Shown in pieces: positions 1 through 8,013 of a stretch of DNA of 34,800 bases. A program made the translations under genes and the position numbers. The stretch comes from Gammaproteobacteria bacterium (lineage in GTDB: Bacteria; Pseudomonadota; Gammaproteobacteria; Chromatiales; Chromatiaceae), in NCBI GenBank assembly GCA_024275295.1, contig JAJRZI010000112.1:1-34800 (forward strand). Reading direction: 5' to 3'. Within the stretch, counting starts at the first letter, position 1. Every line of letters begins with the position of its first letter. Below the pieces are notes generated by a model that had not been told where the DNA came from, ran no database searches, and saw nothing but the letters and a program-made list of their open reading frames with translations.

Positions 1-36
1 AAAGGGCGGTGTCCTAGGCCTCTAGACGATGGGGAC
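1..36 (-). tRNA. tRNA-Glu (partial, cut by the window edge)
   Basis: Read on the minus strand from 36 down to 1, this is the first 36 nt of a tRNA. It closely matches the 5' half of bacterial tRNA-Glu (acceptor strand GTCCCC, D-loop GTCTAGAGGCC, anticodon stem CACCGCC). The window ends two bases into the anticodon (TT visible), so TTC is inferred from the body of the molecule and not read. It lies 4 nt after tRNA-Ala and is probably in the same transcript. Confidence 0.85.
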
Positions 37-40
37 GTTT

Positions 41-116
41 TGGTGGAGCCAGGCGGGATCGAACCGCCGACCTCTACACTGCCAGTGTAGCGCTCTCCCA
101 GCTGAGCTATGGCCCC
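41..116 (-). tRNA. tRNA-Ala (anticodon GGC)
   Basis: The minus strand reads as a complete 76-nt cloverleaf that includes an encoded CCA end. The acceptor strand begins GGGGCC, the D-arm is GCTCAGCTGGGAGAGC, and the anticodon arm CTACA-CTGGCAG-TGTAG gives anticodon GGC. The T-arm is GGCGG-TTCGATC-CCGCC. It is the first tRNA after glnS and precedes tRNA-Glu by 4 nt. Confidence 0.97.
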
Positions 117-125
117 GTAAAACGA

Positions 126-161
126 AGCGCGAATATTAGGGTAAGGGAAGCTATTTGTCCA
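126..161 (-). promoter_or_regulatory. Probable sigma-70 stable-RNA promoter for the tRNA-Ala/tRNA-Glu pair
   Basis: On the minus strand a -35 box TGGACA (156-161) and a -10 box TAATAT (133-138) are separated by exactly 17 bp. A GC-rich discriminator (TCGCGC) follows, with an inferred start about 10 nt before tRNA-Ala. GC-rich discriminators are typical of stringently controlled rRNA and tRNA promoters. The boxes are seen in the sequence; their activity and stringent control are inferred. Confidence 0.6.
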
Positions 162-184
162 CCCCTGTTTTGCCCTTTTTCGCT

Positions 185-1876
185 TTAGCTCTTCTGCTCA
201 ATCTTGGCCCAGCTATCCCGCAGACCAACGGTTCGATTATAAACCAATTTGCCTTCGGTTGAATCCTCTTTGTCCACACAAAAGTAACCTTCCCGCTCAA
301 ACTGTAACTGCTCACCAGGCACGGCATCTGCCAGGTTAGACTCCACATAGCAGCGGGTCAGTGTGTGCAGTGAATCGGGGTTCAGGTATGCTGTAAAATC
401 CTTGCCCTCTTTGGCCGCATCGGGTGCCGGGTGGGTGAACAGTCGGTCATAGAGCCGTATTTCAGCCGACAAGGCATGCCGGACTGAGACCCAATGGATA
501 ACGCCTTTGACCTTGCGCCCCTCTGGGTTGGCACCCAATGTTTTGGGGTCATAACTGCAGCGTAGCTCTATGATATTGCCATGCTCATCCTTAATAACCT
601 CATCACAACGTATCACATAGGCGTTGCGCAGTCGGACTTCACCACCAGAGACCAGACGTTTAAACTTTCGGGAGGCCTCTTCGCGGAAGTCATTGGCATC
701 AATATACACCTCGCGTGACAGGGGGATTTTGCGCAGCCCCCTGCTCTCATCCTTTGGGTGATTAGCCGCATCCAGCAGCTCCACCTTGTCTTCGGGGTAA
801 TTCTCAATAACCACCTTCAGCGGATGCAGTACAGCCATACGACGCATGGCATTTCTGTCCAGATCCTCTCTGATGCAGCTCTCCAGCAGTGCCATCTCTA
901 CCGTATTGTCAGCTTTAGTAACCCCGATGCGCTAACAGAATGTTCGTAGAGAAGCCGGTGTGTAACCTCGTCTACGCAGGCCTGCAAGGGTGGGCATGCG
1001 TGGATCATCCCAGCCATGCACGTACCCCTCCTCCACTAGCTGTGTCAGCTTCCGCTTACTGGTTACTGTGTACTGTAGTGAAAGCCGTGAAAACTCTATC
1101 TGCTGGGGATGATGGGGTGTCTCCAATGTATCCAGAAACCAGTCATACAGCGGACGGTGATCTTCAAACTCAAGCGTACAGAGGGAGTGTGTAATACCTT
1201 CAATGGCATCAGAGAGGCAGTGAGTAAAATCATACATCGGGTAGATGCACCACTCTTCACCCGTTTGGTGATGTATGACGCCATGACGGATACGATAAAT
1301 GGCAGGGTCACGCATGTTCATATTGGGCGATGCCATATCAATCTTGGTGCGCAGCACCTTTGCCCCATCTGGAAATTCACCCGCCCGCATCTGCTCGAAC
1401 AGCGCCAGGTTTTCTTCCACTGACCGATCCCGATTGGGGCTTGCCTTGCCCGGTTCTGTCAACGTGCCTCGGTATTCTCTGATTTCATCAGCCGTCAGAT
1501 CACAGACGTAGGCTTTGCCTTTTTTGATTAGCTCTACCGCATAATCGTGCAGCTGCTGAAAGTAATCGGAAGCAAAATAGAGCCGGTCATCCCAGTCAAA
1601 ACCAAGCCACTGCACATCCTTTTTAATCGAATCAACATACTCTACGTTTTCTTTGTGCGGATTTGTATCATCAAAACGCAGGTTGCACAGCCCTTGATAA
1701 TCCTGGGCAATTCCAAAATTAAGGCATATCGATTTGGCATGGCCAATGTGCAGATAGCCATTCGGCTCAGGCGGAAAACGGGTGTGCACCCTACCCTCGT
1801 TCTTGTTTGCTGCCAGATCCGCATTGATGATGTTGCGGATAAAATTTGAAGGGACTGGGTTTTCGGTGTCACTCAT
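185..1876 (-). pseudogene. glnS: Glutaminyl-tRNA synthetase interrupted by an in-frame TAG
   Basis: GlnRS charges tRNA-Gln with glutamine. The frame from ATG at 1876 encodes a complete class I catalytic domain: the HIGH motif in [12 protein letters not shown] near residue 40 and the KMSKS-equivalent VTSKRK near residue 270. It then stops at TAG (932-934, codon 315). The same frame continues without shift through [13 protein letters not shown] and the whole anticodon-binding beta-barrel region to the stop at 185. Total length is about 563 codons, as expected for the family (about 550 residues). From memory E. coli GlnRS has FCKRIGVTK here, so a Lys AAG codon has become TAG. An internal ATG at 895 could restart the second half, but its SD is weak. 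gltX lies 56 bp upstream on the same strand. The interruption could be an assembly error, real decay (with Gln-tRNA made through GatCAB), amber read-through, or a split enzyme. Identity is certain; functionality is open. Confidence 0.9.
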
Positions 1877-1932
1877 GGTGCAAAATATTTCCTTTAGATC
1901 TCAAGTAGGTGCCATTCGGGATTGGGTTTTGA

Positions 1933-3339
1933 TTACCCTTGTTCACGCTGCCGAATAAACTCAAGCGCCCTATCAATACGCCTCAGACAGGCATCACGCC
2001 CAACCAGGTAGAGGGTTACATCAATACCGGGGGAAGCTGCACGCCCAACAACCGCCACCCGCAAAGGCTGGGCCACCTTGCCCATCTTTAGCCCCAGGGC
2101 CTCACTGACATCAACTACCGTCTGATGCAGCGCCTCTGGTGTCCAGTCATCCAGCACCTCCAGGGCTTCACGCATCTTCTCTAACCCTTCACGGGCAACG
2201 GGCCTTAGGTTCTTCTTGGCTGCCTGTTCATCAAATTGCTCAAAATCCTTGTAGAAGAACGCGCTGATCTCCGCCATTTCAACCAGAGTCTTGGCTCGCT
2301 CCTGTTGTGCTTCAGCCACCTCTACCAGATTGGGGCCATTGATTGGATCAATATCCAAATCCCCCATATGAGGACTGAGCAGGTGTGTAATCCGCAGTGG
2401 GCTATCCGCTTTTATATAGTGTTGATTTAGCCATGACAGTTTTTCTGTATTAAAGGCAGAAGCTGCCTTATTAACATCACCAATATCAAACAGGCTAATC
2501 ATCTCATCTAAAGAGAAGATCTCCTGATCACCATGCGACCAGCCCAGACGCACCAGATAGTTCAGTAGTGCCTCAGGCAAAAAGCCCTGCTCACGGTATT
2601 GCATAACACTGACTGCACCATGGCGTTTTGATAAGCGCGCACCATCATCACCCAAAATCATGGGGACATGACCATAGCGTGGTAGCTCATGCCCCAGCGC
2701 CCGCAGGATGTTGATCTGCCGGGGGGTATTGTTGAGATGATCATCACCACGGATCACATGGGTGATTCCCATGTCCCGGTCATCCACCACTACCGTCAGG
2801 TTGTAGGTTGGGGAGCCATCGGTGCGCCGGATAATCAGGTCATCCAGCTCTTCATTGTTGAACAGCACCCTGCCCCGCACCATATCATCCACAACCACTG
2901 CCCCATGGTCTGGGTTTCGAAAACGGATCACATGAGGCTCATCGAGAGAGACCTCTTTATGACGGCAGTAGCCATCATAACGCGGTTTATCCTTGCGTTT
3001 CATCGCCTCTTCACGGAGATTATCAATACGCTCTTTGGAACAGTTACAGCGGTAGGCCAGCCCCTCATCCATCAGCTTCTGTATGGCTGCATTGTAGTGA
3101 TCAAAACGTTCGGTCTGATAGAAAGGGCCCTCATCATACTCCAGCCCCAACCAGGTCATACCCTCCAAAATGGCATTAACAGATTCTGTAGTAGATCGCT
3201 CCAGATCAGTGTCTTCGATACGCAACACAAAGGTGCCGCCGTGTCGACGCGCATAGAGCCAGGAAAAGAGTGCCGTGCGGGCACCACCAACATGAAGATA
3301 GCCCGTCGGGCTGGGGGCAAAGCGGGTACGTACAGTCAT
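1933..3339 (-). CDS. gltX: Glutamyl-tRNA synthetase
   Basis: A 468-residue class I aminoacyl-tRNA synthetase that attaches glutamate to tRNA-Glu in the cytoplasm. The N-terminus reads [20 protein letters not shown], which contains the HIGH motif, and the KMSKS loop is present as ARLSKRHG near residue 240. Length matches bacterial GluRS (about 470 residues). I start at ATG 3339 because [10 protein letters not shown] is the usual N-terminus of the family; a TTG three codons upstream (3348) is less likely. It sits upstream of glnS on the same strand, and a tRNA-Glu follows glnS, so this block concentrates glutamate and glutamine decoding. Whether the enzyme is discriminating (tRNA-Glu only) cannot be judged by eye, and that matters because glnS is interrupted. 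There is no sign of damage in gltX. Confidence 0.97.
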   Translation of the reverse strand: MTVRTRFAPSPTGYLHVGGARTALFSWLYARRHGGTFVLRIEDTDLERSTTESVNAILEGMTWLGLEYDEGPFYQTERFDHYNAAIQKLMDEGLAYRCNCSKERIDNLREEAMKRKDKPRYDGYCRHKEVSLDEPHVIRFRNPDHGAVVVDDMVRGRVLFNNEELDDLIIRRTDGSPTYNLTVVVDDRDMGITHVIRGDDHLNNTPRQINILRALGHELPRYGHVPMILGDDGARLSKRHGAVSVMQYREQGFLPEALLNYLVRLGWSHGDQEIFSLDEMISLFDIGDVNKAASAFNTEKLSWLNQHYIKADSPLRITHLLSPHMGDLDIDPINGPNLVEVAEAQQERAKTLVEMAEISAFFYKDFEQFDEQAAKKNLRPVAREGLEKMREALEVLDDWTPEALHQTVVDVSEALGLKMGKVAQPLRVAVVGRAASPGIDVTLYLVGRDACLRRIDRALEFIRQREQG

Positions 3340-3531
3340 AATTCTCAATTCACAGGGGTCAATAATGTGGGGCTATTCTATCAGTGTTCAGCAGACAGCC
3401 GTAAGTGGAAATCTGGCCTGTGGCTGCTTTGGCAATAAATAAACACTATAAAATGTGTGAATTAAGTGTTGATTTCATATGTGCTTTTAATAATATGTAC
3501 CGTATTATCTCTATCTGGGTGTCCACAAAAA

Positions 3532-4176
3532 ATGAATGCAATTGAGAAACTGATAAAAGGACATGTTGATTTTCGTGATGGCTTCTACCATGAGAATCAG
3601 GAGTACCTACAAGAATTGGGGCGTATAGGCCAATCGCCTAAAATTGCAGTGATCTCTTGCTGCGACTCACGAGTAGATCCAGCATTTATCACAACCAGCA
3701 AACCTGGCGACCTATTTGTGATTCGAAATGTAGCAAATCTGGTTCCTCCTTATGTAGAGAAGACCAGCTCTTGGCACGGCACCAGTGCAGCGCTCCAGTT
3801 TGCAGTATGCAACTTGAAGGTTGAGCATATTATTGTTCTAGGGCATGCAAACTGCGGCGGCATCCGTAGCCTTTTCAGTGCTGAGGGGGGAACGGCTGAG
3901 GGTAATGGGTTTATTGGCGCCTGGATGCGTATGGTGGACAAGGCGCGAAAGCAAGTTTTGACAGACCCATCACTAACCACTCAGGAGGCACGAATTAGCG
4001 CCTGTGAACAGCGATCAATCCAGATATCACTTGATAACCTGAGGGGCTACCCCTGGATAAAGGATCGTATATCCCAAGGCCAACTTGAGATACATGGCTG
4101 GTTCTATACTTTAATCTCAGGAAAGCTGTTGAAGTTGGATGAGACAGAATCCCGGTTTCATGAACTTTGTGACTAA
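3532..4176 (+). CDS. Beta-class carbonic anhydrase
   Basis: A 214-residue beta-carbonic anhydrase, which interconverts CO2 and bicarbonate. The zinc-site residues of the family are visible: Cys44-Asp45-Ser46-Arg47 (CDSRVDP), then His105 and Cys108 in GHANCGG. Length and layout match cytoplasmic CynT/Can-type enzymes. I chose ATG 3532 (MNAIEKLIKGHVDFR) because that is the family's usual N-terminus. The frame is open upstream to TTG 3466, which would add a 22-residue hydrophobic leader ending in LSGC. That leader resembles a lipobox but has no positive n-region and no SD, so I treat it as chance. The gene is monocistronic, divergent from gltX and followed by a PilZ gene. Such enzymes supply bicarbonate for carboxylation, including in autotrophs, but nothing here ties it to a carbon-fixation locus. 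Confidence 0.93.
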   Translation: MNAIEKLIKGHVDFRDGFYHENQEYLQELGRIGQSPKIAVISCCDSRVDPAFITTSKPGDLFVIRNVANLVPPYVEKTSSWHGTSAALQFAVCNLKVEHIIVLGHANCGGIRSLFSAEGGTAEGNGFIGAWMRMVDKARKQVLTDPSLTTQEARISACEQRSIQISLDNLRGYPWIKDRISQGQLEIHGWFYTLISGKLLKLDETESRFHELCD

Positions 4177-4270
4177 AGAAAATATCTACCTGGCCGATAA
4201 CTTGTGCTCATGGAACCAGCTTAGAGAGAAGACTGGACTCTAAATCATTTAAAAATAAGATGGGTATCTC

Positions 4271-4660
4271 ATGCACAAAACCATGGCACCAGAACAACGC
4301 ACCAAACATCGTAATTTTGCCTCTTTTTCCATCCAACTCCTTGGAGAAAATGGAGAGAGAAATCATTGCAAAGCACTGAATCTATCAGTTGCAGGAATGC
4401 TATTGGAGTATAACGGGGCCAGTTTGGCAATTGGGTCCAGTGTCGATATTTTTGTCTCCCTTAATGAGTGGCAGTCAGACATACCCGCAATAGTCATTCA
4501 CAGCAACAGCAGCTGCACGGGCATCATGTTTCGGGAGCCTCAACCGGATCTCTATCGGGCTGTCACTGGATCAATGCGCTGCGCTCGCCTATCAATCAAC
4601 AGCCGCACCCCTATCTCAAGTAATGCAAACAATCCCTATTTAAGAGCACATGCCACATAA
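4271..4660 (+). CDS. PilZ-domain protein (c-di-GMP-binding type)
   Basis: A 129-residue single-domain protein. It has both PilZ signature elements: RxxxR at residues 10-14 (RTKHR) and the [D/N]xSxxG element as NLSVAG near residue 42, followed by alternating beta strands typical of the PilZ barrel. In the family these residues bind cyclic di-GMP, so a cytoplasmic effector of the motile/sessile switch is likely. The C-terminal tail (about residues 100-129) is polar and has no clear match. It stands alone, about 95 bp after the carbonic anhydrase and convergent with the next gene. Its partner is unknown. ATG 4271 is used because it leaves RxxxR at the normal distance from the N-terminus. Confidence 0.82.
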   Translation: MHKTMAPEQRTKHRNFASFSIQLLGENGERNHCKALNLSVAGMLLEYNGASLAIGSSVDIFVSLNEWQSDIPAIVIHSNSSCTGIMFREPQPDLYRAVTGSMRCARLSINSRTPISSNANNPYLRAHAT

Positions 4661-4665
4661 TTGAT

Positions 4666-5124
4666 TCACGGCAAAATTTTCACCGCTGTTGCAATAAAAC
4701 GGTATTCTTTTGATTTTTGTTTAATGTGTTGAATTTCAGCAGCAGATTGTCCAGCATCCTTTGCAAAATGCCTGGCTTCTGAGATATTCATTACCTCCTT
4801 AGAAAGTACACCTTGAGCCTGTACTGATTTTTCATCAATATCTTTTGGTACAAAAAACCCATAGTCATTGAATGTGACTCTGATAGAATCATTTGCCCCT
4901 TTAAGCACCATCCAGCATCCTTTTACCTCGCAGACCTTGCCTACCATACCCTCAATCAAAATTTCTTTATTTTTCAATTTATTAAAATTATTAATCGCGT
5001 GTTCTACAGATATGGAATGAGAGATGGTAATCTCCTTTCCAAATGTTGACACATGCTTATAGTCATTGGCTAATGCATAGCCTGCATATAAGGTAATGAT
5101 CATAAAAATGAATATTGCTCTCAT
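4666..5124 (-). CDS. Secreted DUF4920-like protein
   Basis: A 152-residue protein with a classical signal peptide (MRAIFIFMIITLYAGYALA, cleavage probably after ALA at about residue 19), so periplasmic. The mature part has an OB-fold-like segment containing VGKVCEVKGCWMVL, with two cysteines three residues apart followed by Trp. That pattern is characteristic of DUF4920 proteins, whose function is unknown to me. I start at ATG 5124 because an AGGA SD lies about 9 nt upstream and the signal peptide begins there. The open frame extends to 5292, but that extension would put non-signal sequence first. The C-terminus (residues 110-152) is charged and may be helical. It is convergent with the PilZ gene and divergent from ybcJ. 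The CxxxC-W motif could bind metal or undergo redox, which is inference. Confidence 0.72.
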   Translation of the reverse strand: MRAIFIFMIITLYAGYALANDYKHVSTFGKEITISHSISVEHAINNFNKLKNKEILIEGMVGKVCEVKGCWMVLKGANDSIRVTFNDYGFFVPKDIDEKSVQAQGVLSKEVMNISEARHFAKDAGQSAAEIQHIKQKSKEYRFIATAVKILP

Positions 5125-5312
5125 AAGAGTCCTATTTTGGTATAATTCACTGATTATCATAGAATAAACCACATCATAATATGGCATATCTATGTGTGGC
5201 GTATTTATGAATGCCTGTAATCCTACACTAAGTGGGATAAAAAAATATATTGATCTTGCCAGCTGATCACTGGCCTGATCAAGATTAGACAATATGAAAT
5301 TTAAGCCTAACC

Positions 5313-5525
5313 ATGAATAAATTTAGCTTAGAAGGCCGGCCTCATATTGAATTATGTGACTTGCTTAAAATCATGGGGTTTTGCCCCAGCGGCGGAGTTG
5401 CAAAGAAGTTGATTGCAGATGGAAACGTCACTGTTGATGGCAAAGTGGAATACCGTAAACGATGCAAAATACGCAGTGGCCAGGTAGTAGTGTTTGATGA
5501 AAACCAGGTTACTGTTGCTGAGTAA
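5313..5525 (+). CDS. ybcJ: S4-domain RNA-binding protein, YbcJ family
   Basis: A 70-residue protein made almost entirely of one S4 RNA-binding fold. HIELCDLLKIMGFCPSGG, AKKLIADGNVTVDG and EYRKRCKIRSGQ correspond block by block to E. coli YbcJ (also 70 residues, recalled from memory). YbcJ-type proteins are small cytoplasmic S4 proteins with an inferred RNA-related role but no defined target. Start at ATG 5313. It is followed 47 nt later by the glutaredoxin-fusion gene on the same strand. No damage seen. Confidence 0.9.
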   Translation: MNKFSLEGRPHIELCDLLKIMGFCPSGGVAKKLIADGNVTVDGKVEYRKRCKIRSGQVVVFDENQVTVAE

Positions 5526-5572
5526 AAGATGACTCACTGCTGATGATGCAATAAATAATCAAGGGAACAGTA

Positions 5573-6037
5573 ATGCAGCATATTATCATCACATCTTTTT
5601 TCCTTCTCTCAATAGTAATGACGGGAACAGTTCATTCAAAGATATATAAATGGGTTGATGAAGATGGAAAAACCCACATGAGTGATAAGCCGCCAAGAAT
5701 GAGGGATTTTGATGAGATCAAGGTAAAGATAAATGTGATCTCTTCCCAAAAGCCATCAATAAAGGGGGACACCACAGCAACGGACCAACATAAACCCGCA
5801 GCAAACAAAAAAGTCATTATGTATAGCGCAGAGTGGTGTGGGGTTTGCAAAAGAGCTAAACATTATTTTAATGCCAACAATATACCCTTTACTGAATATG
5901 ATATTGATAAGTCAAAAAAAGGCAGGCGAGAGTACGAAAGATTAGGAGGCGGTGGCATACCTATCATACTGGTTGGCAAACAACGCATAAATGGTTTTTC
6001 TGTCTCTTCCTTCCAACACTTTTACCAAAAACCGTAA
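5573..6037 (+). CDS. Secreted DUF4124-glutaredoxin fusion protein
   Basis: A 154-residue exported protein. Residues 1-22 form a signal peptide (hydrophobic core IIITSFFLLSIVMTG, cleavage near VHS). Residues 23-50 match the DUF4124 pattern found at the N-terminus of many proteobacterial periplasmic proteins (KIYKWVDEDGKTHMSDKPP). After a polar linker, residues 80-154 form a glutaredoxin/thioredoxin-fold domain (KVIMYSAEWCGVCKRAKHYF and GGGGIPIILVG, with the cis-Pro in GIPI). The active site is CGVC rather than glutaredoxin's usual CPYC. A periplasmic location with a thioredoxin fold suggests thiol-disulfide exchange, but substrate and partner are unknown. A possible SD (AAGGGAACAG) lies before ATG 5573. 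It precedes yigZ by 23 bp and may be cotranscribed. Confidence 0.85.
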   Translation: MQHIIITSFFLLSIVMTGTVHSKIYKWVDEDGKTHMSDKPPRMRDFDEIKVKINVISSQKPSIKGDTTATDQHKPAANKKVIMYSAEWCGVCKRAKHYFNANNIPFTEYDIDKSKKGRREYERLGGGGIPIILVGKQRINGFSVSSFQHFYQKP

Positions 6038-6060
6038 CCAACACAAGCTCCCCTTTCTTG

Positions 6061-6657
6061 ATGTCACAAACCTACCCTGTACCAACCGGCACGACACAAT
6101 GTGAGATTGAAATAAAAAAAAGTCGCTTCATTGCCCGTGCTACATGCGTAAGCTGCAGAGAAGAGGCAATGACATTTCTCAAGAAAGCCAAATCAGATTA
6201 CCCGGATGCCCGACATCACTGCTGGGCCTATCTCATCGGCGACCCTTCATCTGCCAGCAGTGCCGCAATGAATGATGATGGAGAGCCGGGAGGAACCGCA
6301 GGCAAACCCATTCTAAATGTTATTCAGCACAAAGGGGTTGGCGATGTTATGGTTGTTGTTATCCGCTATTTTGGAGGTGTTAAATTGGGCGCAGGAGGAC
6401 TCACCCGAGCATATTCCGGGGTGACAGAGTCACTATTTTCCTCTATGCATATTGAGCAGCAGCAACCTGTTATTCAAATGAAACTCTTATGCAATTTTGC
6501 TCAATAACAATCAGTACGGCATTGGGCAGATCAACATGGTGCACAGATTAATATGCCTATCTATACGCAAGGGGTTGAGATAACACTCACTCTTCCAGAG
6601 GAGAGTAAAAATGATTTAGTCTCATTCTGTGAGGCTAACAACATCAAATATGATTAG
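6061..6657 (+). pseudogene. yigZ: YigZ/IMPACT-family protein interrupted by an in-frame TAA
   Basis: From ATG 6061 the frame encodes the conserved IMPACT/UPF0029 N-terminal domain: IEIKKSRFIARA, YPDARHHCWAYLIG, NDDGEPGGTAGKPIL and the glycine-rich IRYFGGVKLGAGGL. It stops at TAA (6505-6507) after CNFAQ. The same frame then continues cleanly for 49 codons (QSVRHWADQHGAQINMPIYTQ onward) to TAG at 6655-6657. This restores the family's roughly 200-residue length and its second, EF-G-like ferredoxin-fold domain. E. coli YigZ from memory has CEYHQL at the matching place, so a Tyr codon probably became TAA. The truncated product (148 residues) would keep the first domain. The biochemical role of the family is poorly defined. 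Interruption by mutation or by assembly error are both possible. Confidence 0.85.
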
Positions 6658-6676
6658 TATTTGCTCTTGAAACGAT

Positions 6677-7120
6677 ATGGCATTGAATCGACTTATTAAA
6701 AGATATTCTGCGTACTACTCAGGCTGGTGTGTAGCCTTTGGAGAGCATAAGGTTGTGTATGATGAAAATAAGGATATCAATTGGTTGCATGGAGAGTCTC
6801 AGGTTGGCTTTGCGCTGGCACCCAAGTTAAAGAAAATTTTAGTGAGAGAGCTATTGAGCCGGCATGTGGATATCCCAGAAATCACCCTCGCTGACGCATA
6901 TGTCAAGATAAACGATAAACACTATGAGTTTCAAACGGAAGATGATGCTAGAGAAATGAAGCTCTTAAAAGGTTTTTTTAAGACTCCAGATGAGATTCAT
7001 ATGTTTTTAACCTGCCATTTTTGTTATCCGCCTGGCACAAAAATAGTAACCTTTTCCACAAAAAAACCTTTGATCATTATGTATAAAGAGATCAAGCCGC
7101 TTAGATTAATAGTTATTTAA
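6677..7120 (+). CDS. Hypothetical protein, 147 residues
   Basis: I do not recognise this family. The product has no signal peptide and no clear membrane segment. Residues 1-25 are basic and aromatic (LIKRYSAYYSGWCVAFGEHK). The middle (40-100) is mixed alpha/beta with charged residues, and the C-terminus (115-147) contains a CHFCYPPGTKI stretch with two closely spaced cysteines followed by several hydrophobic beta-like segments. It begins 19 bp after the end of yigZ on the same strand. The SD is weak (GAAACGAT before ATG 6677). The reading frame is intact and nothing overlaps it, which supports a real gene. Function unknown; expression not assured. Confidence 0.55.
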   Translation: MALNRLIKRYSAYYSGWCVAFGEHKVVYDENKDINWLHGESQVGFALAPKLKKILVRELLSRHVDIPEITLADAYVKINDKHYEFQTEDDAREMKLLKGFFKTPDEIHMFLTCHFCYPPGTKIVTFSTKKPLIIMYKEIKPLRLIVI

Positions 7121-7310
7121 TTAGCACCGCCGTATAACCTCATGATTATAAGGATAAAGTTTGTTTATTGTTTAGCTTGACCTTTACTGATAGGGATAAA
7201 CTGGAACTATAGCTGGTGAGATGGACGCGCTAGAGGTAGAATCACCGGCCGCAGATGGCTCCAAAGCAATGGAGCAGTCAACCAGCTGGAAATAATTGTA
7301 GGAGTCTGTT

Positions 7311-7898
7311 GTGAGGCCTAAATCCATTACATTTCTTTGTGTCATCCTGTTTTTAATCAGCGGACTCCAGTTAATTGGATCCATGGGCTGTATCCTGATA
7401 AGTCATGGCATTGGGCCAGAAAAGGTCTTCAAAAGCACCGAGAAGTATGAGATAGATGAAAAATACCTCGTAGAACCTGAGTCAGACATCCCTACAGTCG
7501 CACCAGACGAAGATCAAACTGCCAGCGCAATTCCAGAACATATTGGTGCCGCCTCACAATATGGCCTTTGGGTTAGCTTTCTCATTCTTCTTTCAGTTGT
7601 CTGGCTGTGGCAGATGAGAACGAAAGGCGTCTATCTTTTTGCCGCAGCATGCGGTGGAAATATTGTAACCCAACTCATCTGGAAGCCTGAGTGGGTAATA
7701 CAAAGCCAGGCGGGTATATGGTTCAGCCTACTATTGCCTGTTGTCTATTTTGCGGTGGTATTACCGCATTGGAAAATGCTCTGTATCCCCCTGCAAGAGA
7801 GGCCGACAAAGCCTGAAACTGATATGTTGGGGCTGGATGTTTTTAAGATTGGCACCACACAGAACAGGGCGCAAAAGCCGGAAACTGAAAAGAGCTAG
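7311..7898 (+). CDS. Hypothetical multi-pass membrane protein
   Basis: A 195-residue integral membrane protein of unknown function. Segment 1 (residues 6-30) is hydrophobic, followed by an acidic, Pro-rich extracytoplasmic-looking loop (about 40-80). Then come three hydrophobic stretches: 86-101 (WVSFLILLSVVWLWQ), about 107-122 and 137-155. A polar tail follows (159-195). I start at GTG 7311 because AGGAG is centred about 10 nt upstream; no better-placed start exists. It stands alone, with about 190 bp of non-coding sequence before it and a hairpin overlapping its stop codon. Some of this topology resembles DUF2569-like small membrane proteins, but I would not assign it. Confidence 0.68.
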   Translation: MRPKSITFLCVILFLISGLQLIGSMGCILISHGIGPEKVFKSTEKYEIDEKYLVEPESDIPTVAPDEDQTASAIPEHIGAASQYGLWVSFLILLSVVWLWQMRTKGVYLFAAACGGNIVTQLIWKPEWVIQSQAGIWFSLLLPVVYFAVVLPHWKMLCIPLQERPTKPETDMLGLDVFKIGTTQNRAQKPETEKS

Positions 7899-7931
7899 TA
7901 CTCCAACGAGTTAATATTGATGGAGTACTAG
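7895..7931. terminator. Perfect 11-bp inverted repeat at the end of the membrane-protein gene
   Basis: CTAGTACTCCA (7895-7905) and TGGAGTACTAG (7921-7931) are perfectly complementary around a 15-nt loop. The left arm includes the stop codon of the preceding gene. There is no T-run, so it is not a canonical intrinsic terminator; it may act as an RNA-stabilising or bidirectional hairpin between convergent genes. Confidence 0.45.
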
Positions 7932-7969
7932 CAGCAGACTCAGCCATAAAGCATTTGCACATCAATACC

Positions 7970-7987
7970 CCCCTGCCTTGGCAGGGG
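7970..7987. terminator. GC-rich hairpin between convergent genes
   Basis: CCCCTGCC (7970-7977) and GGCAGGGG (7980-7987) form an 8-bp GC-rich stem with a very tight TT loop. It lies about 25 bp past the end of the PqqD-like gene that comes from the right. No T-run follows on either strand. A second candidate terminator for the convergent pair; moderate support only. Confidence 0.4.
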
Positions 7988-8013
7988 TTGAGCAGGTCGT
8001 TGCCCTACAGCCC

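Noticed and set aside
932-934. Pyrrolysine codon in glnS
   Set aside because: TAG is used as a normal stop in this window and GlnRS has no known Pyl site. Kept only as a remote possibility under the glnS finding.
3466-3531. An upstream in-frame TTG start would give the carbonic anhydrase a hydrophobic leader ending in LSGC, like a lipoprotein signal
   Set aside because: There is no SD and no positively charged n-region, and beta-carbonic anhydrases of this class start at MNAIEKLIKG. Chance is more likely.
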